Source: Verrucomicrobia bacterium UBA4286 (GTDB taxonomy: Bacteria > Verrucomicrobiota > Kiritimatiellia > RFP12 > UBA1067). From it: a stretch of 16,043 bases of DNA. The translations under genes and the position numbers were made by a program. The stretch spans positions 1-16,043 of the forward strand of contig DGVK01000231.1 of assembly GCA_002395905.1 (NCBI GenBank), in the 5' to 3' direction. Shown one piece after another: positions 5,415 through 12,875 of this stretch. The first letter of the stretch is position 1. Each line of letters starts with the position of its first letter. The notes under the pieces are model-generated. The model ran no database searches and was not told the origin of the DNA. It saw nothing but the letters and a program-made list of their open reading frames with translations.

Positions 5415-7680
5415 GAAGATGAAGCCCGTGGAGATGGTGCGCTTCCTCAACTCCACAGAGCTTGGGACGGTCATCTCCGCCGCGATGGTGTACCGCCACT
5501 TCGCGGAGGCGGGCTACCGCATCGCGTCGACGGAGGATTCACGCTCTTTGAGCTTTTACCGCTACGCGGCGTGGCTCATCGACAAGCGGGCTAACACGCC
5601 GGCTTCGACGCCCGGCGGCTACGATGCGCACCGCGAGTCCGCCGCGCAGCGGCAGGCGGAACTGTCCCTTGCCGGGCGCGACATCGGCGAGCTTCCGGCG
5701 GTGGTCGATCCCGAAAGGAAGGAGGCGTGCCGCTTCGACTTCAGGAAGTTCTGCGAGACCTACTTCCCGGAAGTGTACAACCTCGAATGGTCGGACGACC
5801 ATCTGCGGGCGATAGAGAAACTGCAGAAGTCCGTCCTTGAAGGCGGGCTCTTCGCGCTCGCTATGGCTCGCGGCAGCGGCAAATCCTCTCTCACAGAGAC
5901 GGCGGCAATCTGGGCGATGGCCTACGGGCACCGCGAGTTCATTGTCGTGATCGGCGCAAGCGAAGGAGCGGCGTTGGAGATGCTGGACTCCATCAAGACC
6001 GAGCTTGAGGTGAACGAACACCTCGCCGAGGACTTCCCGGAGATGGTGTATCCGATAGCCCGCCTTGAGGGAATCGCCAACCGCTGCGCGGGACAGCTCT
6101 ACAAGGGCGAGAGGACGCGCATCGGCTGGACGGCAAGTGAAATCGTCCTCCCCACGATAGCGGGCGCGGCGTCCAGCGGAGCGATTGTCCGCGTCGCCGG
6201 CATCACGGGGCGCATTCGCGGCATGAAGTTCAAGCGTCCCGACGGGCGCACCATCCGCCCCGAGTTCGTCATCGTGGACGATCCGCAGACGAGCGAGTCC
6301 GCCGCCTCCGCCGAACAGACGAGGAAGCGTGTCCGTGTGCTTGCTGGCGACGTGCTCGGCCTTGCGGGTCCGGGACGGAAGATCGCCGGTGTCATGCCAT
6401 GCACGGTCATCCGCCCCGGCGACATGGCCGAGCAGATGCTCGACCGCTCGAAGCACCCCGAGTGGAACGGAGAGCGGTGCCGCATGATCTACAAGTTCCC
6501 GAAGAACGAGGAGCTTTGGAACAAGTACGCCGACCTCCGTGCCGACGAACTGCGCGAGAAAGGTACGTTCATAAAGGCGACAGAGTTCTACCGCCAGCAC
6601 AGGGAGGAGATGGACGAGGGCGCGGTCGTTGCGTGGAAGGCTCGATTCAACCATGACGAGATTTCGGCGGTTCAGCACGCGATGAATCTGAAGCTTACCG
6701 ACGAGGCCGCGTTCTGGGCGGAGTACCAGAACGAGCCGCTTGCGGAGGACTTGGGAACTGATGAGCAGTTGACGCTGGACGGCGTTTCCAACCGCGTCAA
6801 CGGACACTCGCGGCGCAGCGTTCCCGTCTCGGCGACGCATTTGACGGCGTTCATCGACGTTCAGAAGACGATGCTCTTCTATTGCATCGCCGCATGGGAC
6901 GACGACTTTACCGGGCGAGTGATCGACTACGGAGAGTGGCCCGACCAGAACAGGCGGTTCTTCACGCTCTCGGACGCGAACATCACGCTTCAGATGAAGT
7001 TTCCGAGAAATGGACTCGAAGGATGTCTTTCCGAAGGCCTCAAGAAGCTGACGGGCGAGATCCTTGGACGCGAATACTTCCGGGACGATGGCGCGGCGAT
7101 GCGGATCGAGCGCTGCCTCGTGGACGCAAACTGGGGGCAGTCCACAGACACCGTGTACCAGTTCTGCCGGGAGTCGGAATACGCCTCCGTCCTCACGCCC
7201 TCGCACGGCAGGTACATCGGTGCAAGCTCGAAGCCGATGGGCGAGTACAAGAAGGCGGTCGGCGACAGGGTCGGAATGAACTGGCGGATGCCGAACGTCC
7301 GTGGCAAGCGGGCGGTGCGGCACGTTGTGTATGACACCAACTTCTGGAAGTCGTTTGTGGCGACGAGGCTTCTCACTGCGACGGGCGACCGTGGGGCGCT
7401 GACGCTCTGGGGACGCTCCGCCGAAGACCACCAGCTCTTCGCCGAACACCTGACGGCAGAGTACAGGGTCAAGACGGAGGGGCGCGGACGCCGCGTGGAC
7501 GAGTGGAAGATGCGCCCGGACGCACACGACAACCACTGGTGGGACTGTATCGTAGGGGCTGCGGTCGCTGCGTCAATGTCCGGCTGTGTCCTTGCTGGGA
7601 CGATGACGGACGGAAAGCCGCGAACCTCCGCGAAACCCAAGGTGAAACTGTCGGAACTTCGGCGCGTGAAAAGTTTTTAG
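5398..7680 (+). CDS. terL: large terminase subunit with extra N-terminal domain
   Basis: This is the packaging motor ATPase and headful/cos nuclease that pumps DNA through the portal. Its length of 760 aa is above the usual 450-650. Walker A-like ARGSGKSS is at 157-164 and Walker B FVIVDDPQT at 290-298. The C-terminal RNase H-like nuclease carries acidic residues in AFIDVQ (Asp487), LVDANWG (Asp576) and DAHDNHWWD (Asp708, Asp711, Asp716), as in GpA-type large terminases. Residues 1-65 (VRFLNSTELGTVISAAMVYR, then YRYAAWLIDK) look like a separate helical, probably DNA-binding segment of the type seen in small terminase or coupled proteins. It overlaps the preceding small gene by 17 nt. No separate classical small terminase was found, so that role may be carried by this segment or by the 66-aa protein. 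Confidence 0.93.
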   Translation: MTVNVKKMKPVEMVRFLNSTELGTVISAAMVYRHFAEAGYRIASTEDSRSLSFYRYAAWLIDKRANTPASTPGGYDAHRESAAQRQAELSLAGRDIGELPAVVDPERKEACRFDFRKFCETYFPEVYNLEWSDDHLRAIEKLQKSVLEGGLFALAMARGSGKSSLTETAAIWAMAYGHREFIVVIGASEGAALEMLDSIKTELEVNEHLAEDFPEMVYPIARLEGIANRCAGQLYKGERTRIGWTASEIVLPTIAGAASSGAIVRVAGITGRIRGMKFKRPDGRTIRPEFVIVDDPQTSESAASAEQTRKRVRVLAGDVLGLAGPGRKIAGVMPCTVIRPGDMAEQMLDRSKHPEWNGERCRMIYKFPKNEELWNKYADLRADELREKGTFIKATEFYRQHREEMDEGAVVAWKARFNHDEISAVQHAMNLKLTDEAAFWAEYQNEPLAEDLGTDEQLTLDGVSNRVNGHSRRSVPVSATHLTAFIDVQKTMLFYCIAAWDDDFTGRVIDYGEWPDQNRRFFTLSDANITLQMKFPRNGLEGCLSEGLKKLTGEILGREYFRDDGAAMRIERCLVDANWGQSTDTVYQFCRESEYASVLTPSHGRYIGASSKPMGEYKKAVGDRVGMNWRMPNVRGKRAVRHVVYDTNFWKSFVATRLLTATGDRGALTLWGRSAEDHQLFAEHLTAEYRVKTEGRGRRVDEWKMRPDAHDNHWWDCIVGAAVAASMSGCVLAGTMTDGKPRTSAKPKVKLSELRRVKSF

Positions 7681-7741
7681 AAAAATCGTGCCGACGTTGC
7701 TCATGGTTTCCGTATAAGATAACGGGAAGGAGGAATCCGCC

Positions 7742-8833
7742 ATGCAATATGGAAGCGTGTGCAGCGGGATCGAGGCCGCTTCGGTCGCATGGCGGCCCCT
7801 CGGCTGGCATTGCGAGTTTGTCTCTGAAATCGACGAGTTCGCATCGGAGGTGCTGAAGCATCGTCTGCCGGAGGTTCCGAACCTCGGCGACTTCACGAAA
7901 ATCAAGGAGGGAGACTATGGAAACCCAATCGACCTCCTTGTCGGAGGGTCGCCCTGCCAGTCGTTTTCAAGCGGTGGCAGGAAGGGCGGCATCGAAGACC
8001 CGCGAGGCAACCTCGCGCTTGAGTTTGCGCGGCTGGCTGAACGGACGTGCTGCCGCTGGGTGGTGTGGGAGAACGTTCCAGCCGTGCTTACGATTGGAGG
8101 AGGCCGAGACTTCGCCCGAATCCTCTCGGAGTTCGTCGGATGGAACGTGCAACCGCCCGCCGACGGATGGGGGAACGCGGGAATCGTCACCAATGCGCCC
8201 GGACGCTTCGGCGTTTCGTGGCGAGTGCTGGACGCTCGATATACCAGAGTTCCCTCATTTCCGGGGGCGTTGCCGCAGCGAAGGCGTCGTGTCATCCTTG
8301 TCGGACATCGTGGAGACTGGACCCGCGCCGCAGAGGTGCTGCTTGGCGGCGAACTATGCGGAGGCGATGCTTGCCCGCGCCGAAAGGCTGGGGTATTCGC
8401 TTCCGGCGGCGCTGGAGCGCGTCCTGAAGCGGAGTGCTTCCCGATAGACATGATGAACATTGAGGGGCGCACGAAGTGCCTCAAGACGAAGTGCTACGAC
8501 GAGGCGGGGGCGGCGATGTACACGCTCCGCTCCAGCCACGTCAACGCGGTCTGCACACCGACGCAATTGCGGCGTCTTCTGCCAGTCGAGAGCGAACGGC
8601 TCATGGGATTTCCCGACGGCTGGACTGACATCCCGTGGAAAGGAAAGCCTCACGCGCCAGACGGATTCCGCCACAGGGTGTGCGGAAACTCGATGTGCGT
8701 CAACGTAATGCTCTGGGTCGGCGGGAGGATCGCCGCCGTGGAAGCGGGAAAGGTGTTTCAGGACTATGGATCAGTCAAAGATCGAGGAGATAATGGAGAA
8801 TCTCCTTCTCTCGCCCAAGAAGGTGGAGGTTGA
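7742..8833 (+). CDS. C5-cytosine DNA methyltransferase (complete)
   Basis: This is a 363-aa Dcm family enzyme. Motif I is SVCSGIEAASVAW (5-17). Motif IV is GGSPCQSFS (68-76) with catalytic Cys72, motif VI WENVPAV (109-115), motif VIII QRRRRVILVG (179-188), motif IX RRLLPVESERLMGFPDGWT (277-295) and motif X HRVCGNSMCVNVM (311-323). The region between VIII and IX is short, with one TL pair (260-262), unlike the repeat-filled version at the left of the window. The stretch before motif VIII (TRVPSFPGALPQ) is several residues longer than usual. AAGGAGG (7727-7733) precedes the ATG. It sits between terminase and portal genes behind a 61-bp AT-richer gap, a typical place for inserted cargo. Its end overlaps the next gene by 68 nt. 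A second long frame inside it is listed separately. Confidence 0.93.
   Translation: MQYGSVCSGIEAASVAWRPLGWHCEFVSEIDEFASEVLKHRLPEVPNLGDFTKIKEGDYGNPIDLLVGGSPCQSFSSGGRKGGIEDPRGNLALEFARLAERTCCRWVVWENVPAVLTIGGGRDFARILSEFVGWNVQPPADGWGNAGIVTNAPGRFGVSWRVLDARYTRVPSFPGALPQRRRRVILVGHRGDWTRAAEVLLGGELCGGDACPRRKAGVFASGGAGARPEAECFPIDMMNIEGRTKCLKTKCYDEAGAAMYTLRSSHVNAVCTPTQLRRLLPVESERLMGFPDGWTDIPWKGKPHAPDGFRHRVCGNSMCVNVMLWVGGRIAAVEAGKVFQDYGSVKDRGDNGESPSLAQEGGG
7917..8447 (+). CDS. out-of-frame ORF overlapping the cytosine methyltransferase, with its own ribosome binding site
   Basis: A 176-codon frame lies wholly inside the methyltransferase gene, shifted +1 relative to it. Its ATG at 7917 is preceded by AAGGAGG (7904-7910) at the ideal six-base spacing, stronger than many accepted starts here. 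The C-terminal third, SSLSDIVETGPAPQR followed by AMLARAERLGYSLP (nt 8292-8405), closely resembles from memory a module in several annotated phage proteins, 'SLSDILETG.VPQRYFLS.KAC.GILRRAE.RGK.LP'. The same DNA in the main frame reads as motif VIII (QRRRRVILVGHRGDW), so the module looks like a conserved second reading of Dcm DNA. The N-terminal two-thirds are Arg/Ser-rich with no recognised domain. It may be a real dual-coded protein or an old frame remnant with a chance SD. Confidence 0.4.
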   Translation: METQSTSLSEGRPASRFQAVAGRAASKTREATSRLSLRGWLNGRAAAGWCGRTFQPCLRLEEAETSPESSRSSSDGTCNRPPTDGGTRESSPMRPDASAFRGECWTLDIPEFPHFRGRCRSEGVVSSLSDIVETGPAPQRCCLAANYAEAMLARAERLGYSLPAALERVLKRSASR

Positions 8834-8969
8834 CGGGCAGGTCGTGGAGAACCACTCTGCGGCCGACTTGATAAAGCTCCTCAACTACTACGCATCGAAG
8901 GACGCCCTCAAGGGCAAAAGGCTGCCGATTCGCATCACGAAGATGGCGGCGGGAGGAGGTGCGCTGTGA
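8766..8969 (+). CDS. small protein before the portal (gpW-sized head-tail connector candidate)
   Basis: A 67-aa protein between terminase and portal, the position held by gpW (head completion) in lambda-like phages. Visible features are a helical N terminus, a short beta turn (KKVEVDGQVVENHS, 18-31), a helix (LIKLLNYYASKDAL) and a basic tail ending RITKMAAGGGAL. Similar small proteins with a 'V.VDG..V..HS...LI......' core occur in this slot in other phages. The start overlaps the end of the methyltransferase gene by 68 nt with only a weak AAAGG at 8749-8753, 12 nt before the ATG, so it may depend on coupling. The stop overlaps the portal start (GTGA). Confidence 0.7.
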   Translation: MDQSKIEEIMENLLLSPKKVEVDGQVVENHSAADLIKLLNYYASKDALKGKRLPIRITKMAAGGGAL

Positions 8970-10393
8970 AACTGTGGCCGTCCAAGAAGAAAGACGCACC
9001 GGCCAGGAAGAGCATCGGCGGACGCTTCGTGAGCTGGATGCGGGCGCGATTCGACGCCGCGCAGACGACGAAGGACAACGCGAAGCACTGGGGCGCGGCG
9101 GATTTCCTGTCCGCCGACGCGGAGGCGGACTCGAACGTCCGCAAGATACTCCGCACCCGCGCCCGCTACGAGGTGCAGAACAACTCGTATGCGCGCGGCA
9201 TAGTGAAGACGCTCGCCGATGACACCGTCGGGACGGGGCCGAGGCTGCAAATGCTTCTCGACGACGAGGAGACGAACAAGCGCATAGAACACGATTTTCA
9301 GGTCTGGGCGAAGAGGACGAGGCTTCCCGCGAAGCTCCGCACCATACGGATGGCGCGGTGCCAGGACGGAGAGGCGTTCATCATCCTTGCGCAGAATCCA
9401 AAACTTAAAACGAACGTGAGGCTCGACCTTCAGCTCATCGAAGCCGACCGGGTTACGGATGACGAATTGACCAGCGACGAGAGGCGGGTCGACGGCATCA
9501 CGTTCGACATTTTCGGAAACCCCGTCTCGTACAGGGTCTTGAAGTTCCATCCGGGCGGGGCGGAGAGCTTCAACACGGAGTTCATGACCGTCGGGGCGGA
9601 GAACATGATCCATATCTTCCGCCAGGACAGGCCGGAGCAGCATCGCGGCATCCCGGAGATAACCGCCGCTCTGCCGCTCTTTGCACACCTTCGCCGGTTC
9701 ACGCTGGCGGTGGTGAGCGCTGCGGAGGCCGCCGCCGACTTCGCGGGCATCCTCTACACGGACGCCCCGGCGAACGGCGAGGCCGACAGCGTGGAGGCGA
9801 TGGACACGATCCAGCTTGAGCGGAACATGCTCCTCACCATGCCGGGCGGCTGGAAGATGTCCCAGGTCGACCCGAAGCAGCCCGTCACGACATACGGCGA
9901 GTTCAAGCACGAGATCCTGAACGAGATCGCAAGGTGTCTTTCGATGCCCTACAACATCGCTGCGGGGAACTCGTCGGGCTACAACTACGCTTCGGGACGC
10001 CTCGACCACCAGACGTACTACAAGTCGCTCAAGGTGGACCGGGCGTTCATGGAGGCGGAGATACTCGACCGGGTGTTCGAGGCGTGGATGCGCGAGTGGT
10101 CGCTTGCGACCGCTACGCAGCTCGACGCCTGCGACTGCCGGCACGTGTGGTTCTGGGACGGACAGGAACACGTGGACCCCGCGAAGGAGGCGAACGCGCA
10201 GGAGAAGCGGCTTCTCAACAAGACCACGACCTTGGCGGCGGAATACGCCCGCCAAGGCAAGGACTGGGAGACCGAGCTTCGGCAGATAGCCAAGGAAAGG
10301 ACGCTCATGAAGGAACTCGGCATAGACGATGTTCCAAACAAGGACGATTCTCAAGACGAAAACGAAGGAGAAGAAGATGGGAAAGACGAGTGA
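8966..10393 (+). CDS. portal protein, lambda/PBSX type
   Basis: A 475-aa portal forming the ring at the capsid vertex through which DNA enters and leaves and on which the head assembles. Recognisable family segments are ARYEVQNNSYARGIVKTLADD (split here as residues about 67-87), a GTGPRLQ turn, RMARCQDGEAFI, the LIEADRV stretch, IFGNPVSYRVLKFHPGG, the HIFRQDRPEQHRGIPEI stretch and LSMPYNIAAGNSSGYNYASGR. The C terminus is charged and acidic. The start is a GTG overlapping the stop of the upstream gene, with GGGAGGAGG (8951-8959) before it. It overlaps the protease-capsid gene by 17 nt, consistent with one tightly coupled head operon. Confidence 0.95.
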   Translation: MKLWPSKKKDAPARKSIGGRFVSWMRARFDAAQTTKDNAKHWGAADFLSADAEADSNVRKILRTRARYEVQNNSYARGIVKTLADDTVGTGPRLQMLLDDEETNKRIEHDFQVWAKRTRLPAKLRTIRMARCQDGEAFIILAQNPKLKTNVRLDLQLIEADRVTDDELTSDERRVDGITFDIFGNPVSYRVLKFHPGGAESFNTEFMTVGAENMIHIFRQDRPEQHRGIPEITAALPLFAHLRRFTLAVVSAAEAAADFAGILYTDAPANGEADSVEAMDTIQLERNMLLTMPGGWKMSQVDPKQPVTTYGEFKHEILNEIARCLSMPYNIAAGNSSGYNYASGRLDHQTYYKSLKVDRAFMEAEILDRVFEAWMREWSLATATQLDACDCRHVWFWDGQEHVDPAKEANAQEKRLLNKTTTLAAEYARQGKDWETELRQIAKERTLMKELGIDDVPNKDDSQDENEGEEDGKDE

Positions 10394-12428
10394 ATATCTC
10401 GAAATAACCGCCGCGAAGGATGGCGGAGACGGGAAGCACAAGGTGGCGGGGCTCGCCTACGGAGGCGGCAAAATGCGGCTCTTCGGATGGTCGAAGCCTG
10501 TGGTCGTAGACCTCTCCGGCATGACGGTTCCGGAATCCGTGCCGCTTCTCGCGAACCACGAGAACCACACGCTTGGGCGCGTGGGCGTGGTGAACGCCAA
10601 GGCGGAGAACGGGCACCTCGCAATCGCCGGCGAAATCGTCGCCGGAGGCGAACTCGCCGAGGCGATAGTCGCCCAGGGCAAGGCGGGCGCGGACTGGCAG
10701 CTCTCGATAGGAGCGGAGGTCGAAGCCGCCGAGCTTGTGCAGGAAGGCAAGCGGAAGGTGAACGGAACGGAACACGAAGCGCCGTTCTACCACGTCACGA
10801 AATCGACATTGCGGGAGGTCAGCGTAGTCGCCGTGGGCGCAGACCGCTCGACGCACATGACAGTCACGGCACAACTGCAACTGAAAGGAAACTCCATTAT
10901 GGAACCTGAAGTGACCAACAAGGAGACGAAGCCCGTCGAGGCGGCTTCTCCCGCCAACCCTCCGGCTGCGCCAGCGGCTGTGCCGACGGACACCCCCAAG
11001 ACGGTGACCGCGTCCGCGCCCGCCGCGCAGCCTTCCGAAACGCCGAAGACCGTCGTCGCGGCGGCCGCGCCCGCCCAGGAGCCCGCGCCCGACGCGAAGG
11101 CAATCGCGGCGGAGGCTATCAAGGCCGAGCGCGAGCGCGTCGCGATGATCAAGGGCGTGTGCGGCGGCGAGTTCGCGGACATCGAGGCGAAGGCAATCGC
11201 CGAGGGATGGGACCGCAACCGCGTGAACGAGGAAGTCCTCAAGGCGTACCGTGCCAAGCAGCCCACGACCTCCGCGCCAGCTGTTACGGTGAAGAAGTCC
11301 GGCATGACCGAGAAGACGCTTGAGGCGGCGCTCTCGCTCCGCGCGGGGATCGACGGCGACACGCTCGCGAAGGACATGGGCGAGGAGACCGTCGAGGCCG
11401 CGATGAAGGACTGCGACATCCCGCTCCAGGGCGTCCTCGCCGAGTGCATGAGGCTTGAGGGGATGAACGTCCCGCGCACCTTCGACAACTCCGCTATCAA
11501 GGCCGCGTTCTCGACGGTGTCGCTCCCCGGCATCCTCTCGAACGTCGCGCAGAAGAAACTTCTGCAGGCGTATCGCGCGCAGCCCATAATCGCGACGAGC
11601 CTCTGCACGTCCGCCGACCTCTCCGACTTCAAGGAGAACCAGCGCTTCCGCCTCACTGACATCGGCGACCTGAAGCCAGTCGGCGCGGACGGCGAGATCA
11701 AGGACGGCGGCGTCAGCGAGGAGAAGGCCGTGAACCAGCTTGACACCTACGCCAAGAAGTTCTGCCTTACGCGCAAGATGATCATCAACGACGACCTCGG
11801 CGCGTTTCTCAAGGTCCCGACCGCGATGGGCAACCGTGCGGCCCGTCTCGTCGACCAGCTCTTCTTCGAGCGCCTAATGGCGAACCCGACGATGGTTGAC
11901 GGCAAGCCTCTCTTCTCGTCGAACCACAAGAACCTCCTGACGGGCGCGACGTCGGCGCTTTCCGCCGACTCGCTCAAGAAGGCCATCAAGGTGTTCCTCG
12001 ACCAGACTGACGCGGACGGACAGCCGGTGAACGTGGAGCCGAGCATCCTGCTCGTCCCGACGGCATTGAAGTTCCTTGCGGTCGAGCTCACTCGAGGCGC
12101 GGCGCTCATGATGTCCGGCGGAGCGGAGCAGACGATCCGCCCGACTCTCAACGTCCTCGCCGACCAGAATCTGCAGATCGTCTCCAGCCCGTACCTCTCG
12201 AACACGAAATACGCGGGCGCGAGCGACACCGCGTGGTACCTCTTCGGCAAGCCGGGAACGGTGGACACCTTCGAGATCGGCTACCTCAAGGGCAAGCGCA
12301 CGCCGACCGTTGAGCGCGGCGACCTGGACTTCAACGTCCTCGGCATCTGGTTCCGCGTGTACTTCGACGTGGGCATCCGCGAACAGGACCATCGCGGAAT
12401 GGTCAAGTCCAACGGGGCCGCGGCCTAG
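10377..12428 (+). CDS. prohead protease-major capsid protein fusion
   Basis: A single 683-aa frame holds two head proteins. The ATG at 10377 is chosen because GAAGGAG (10364-10370) is six bases upstream; the frame is open further 5'. Residues 1-165 are an HK97-type serine protease: PLLANHENHTLGRV (His61 or His64), WQLSIGAEVEA (Ser110) and LREVSVVAVGADRST (acidic Glu147). Residues 185-240 are a Pro/Ala/Thr linker with TPKTV twice. Residues 241-300 are a charged helical segment (AERERVAMIKGVCGGEF) like the scaffold/delta region. The major capsid protein follows from about 311, with the core from about 370 (KENQRFRLTDIGDL, KKFCLTRKMIINDDLGAF, GKPLFSSNHKN, WFRVYFDVGI). Self-cleavage presumably frees the shell subunit. 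It overlaps the portal gene by 17 nt. Confidence 0.92.
   Translation: MGKTSEYLEITAAKDGGDGKHKVAGLAYGGGKMRLFGWSKPVVVDLSGMTVPESVPLLANHENHTLGRVGVVNAKAENGHLAIAGEIVAGGELAEAIVAQGKAGADWQLSIGAEVEAAELVQEGKRKVNGTEHEAPFYHVTKSTLREVSVVAVGADRSTHMTVTAQLQLKGNSIMEPEVTNKETKPVEAASPANPPAAPAAVPTDTPKTVTASAPAAQPSETPKTVVAAAAPAQEPAPDAKAIAAEAIKAERERVAMIKGVCGGEFADIEAKAIAEGWDRNRVNEEVLKAYRAKQPTTSAPAVTVKKSGMTEKTLEAALSLRAGIDGDTLAKDMGEETVEAAMKDCDIPLQGVLAECMRLEGMNVPRTFDNSAIKAAFSTVSLPGILSNVAQKKLLQAYRAQPIIATSLCTSADLSDFKENQRFRLTDIGDLKPVGADGEIKDGGVSEEKAVNQLDTYAKKFCLTRKMIINDDLGAFLKVPTAMGNRAARLVDQLFFERLMANPTMVDGKPLFSSNHKNLLTGATSALSADSLKKAIKVFLDQTDADGQPVNVEPSILLVPTALKFLAVELTRGAALMMSGGAEQTIRPTLNVLADQNLQIVSSPYLSNTKYAGASDTAWYLFGKPGTVDTFEIGYLKGKRTPTVERGDLDFNVLGIWFRVYFDVGIREQDHRGMVKSNGAAA
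10884..10901 (+). promoter_or_regulatory. probable internal ribosome binding site and start within the protease-capsid gene
   Basis: AAAGGAA (10884-10890) stands nine bases before an in-frame ATG at 10899. Initiation there would give a 509-aa product (residues 175-683) containing the linker, scaffold-like region and capsid protein but no protease. It falls exactly at the end of the protease domain. Lambda makes its scaffold Nu3 in a comparable way from within gene C. This would let the phage make many more capsid subunits than proteases. Confidence 0.5.
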
Positions 12429-12437
12429 ACAATCTCT

Positions 12438-12499
12438 GGCCCGCGCCGCCGGAGGCAGGTTTCTTTGCTTGTTTCTTTCCCTGCCACGGCGGACGGGCC
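12438..12499 (+). promoter_or_regulatory. long hairpin between the capsid and decoration protein genes
   Basis: Three complementary blocks nest in order: GGCCCG (12438-12443) with CGGGCC (12494-12499), CCGCCG (12446-12451) with CGGCGG (12487-12492), and GGCAGG (12454-12459) with CCTGCC (12480-12485). Together they give an 18-bp GC-rich stem with small internal bulges and a 20-nt pyrimidine-rich loop. No U-run follows (GCTTAATCTTC), so full termination is unlikely. Partial termination, RNase III processing or 3' protection of the capsid message are likelier. It lies 9 bp after the capsid stop. Confidence 0.65.
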
Positions 12500-12532
12500 G
12501 CTTAATCTTCAAACGAGAAAGGATTGCACAAA

Positions 12533-12874
12533 ATGGATGCAAGATATGTTCAGAGAGGCGACGCCATCGACCACACGCCGATGGCGGACGTCGCGGCGGG
12601 AGACATCGTCGTTCTCGCCAACAAGGTCGTCGGCGTCGCCAAGCTCGACATCAAGGCTGGCGAACTCGGCGCACTCGCATTGACGGGTGTGTACGAAGTC
12701 GCCAAGGCGACCGGCTTCGCCGTCGCGCCCGGCATGGAGGTCGGATGGAATCCGGCCACCAAGCAGGCCGTCGCAGCAGGCGCGTCCGGCTCTGTGAAAC
12801 TCGGTCATGCGGTCGCGCTTGCCGCTGCCGGTGACGCGCTCGTGTACGTCAGACTCTGCCAGGGACTGAACTGA
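12533..12874 (+). CDS. capsid decoration (cement) protein, DUF2190-like
   Basis: A 113-aa protein. Start ATG at 12533 has AAAGGA (12518-12523) nine bases upstream. The sequence shows the family layout: MDARYVQRGDAIDHTP, then VAAGDIVVLANKVVGVAKLDIKAGE (read across residues 20-44), LTGVYEVAKATG, a WNPATKQ turn and a final LVYVRLCQ strand. DUF2190 proteins are small, beta-rich and sit on the capsid surface as stabilising or decoration proteins, usually encoded directly after the major capsid protein as here. The preceding 104-bp gap holds the long hairpin, which may tune its expression relative to capsid. Confidence 0.85.
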   Translation: MDARYVQRGDAIDHTPMADVAAGDIVVLANKVVGVAKLDIKAGELGALALTGVYEVAKATGFAVAPGMEVGWNPATKQAVAAGASGSVKLGHAVALAAAGDALVYVRLCQGLN

Positions 12875-12875
12875 C

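Noticed and set aside
5539..7536. 665-codon open frame on the minus strand across the terminase gene
   Set aside because: It mirrors the codon bias of a GC-rich gene; the product is Arg/Leu/Val-rich with no recognisable domain and no good ribosome binding site. Other long antisense frames (for example 8888-10441 and 4274-5371) were rejected for the same reason.
10329..10376. Earlier start for the protease-capsid fusion at 10329
   Set aside because: The ATG at 10377 has GAAGGAG at six bases and gives the family-like N terminus; the extra upstream residues are a Lys/Thr-rich reading of the portal gene's acidic tail.
12438..12510. Rho-independent terminator after the capsid gene
   Set aside because: The stem is strong but no U-tract follows, and the downstream head and tail genes need the same transcript.
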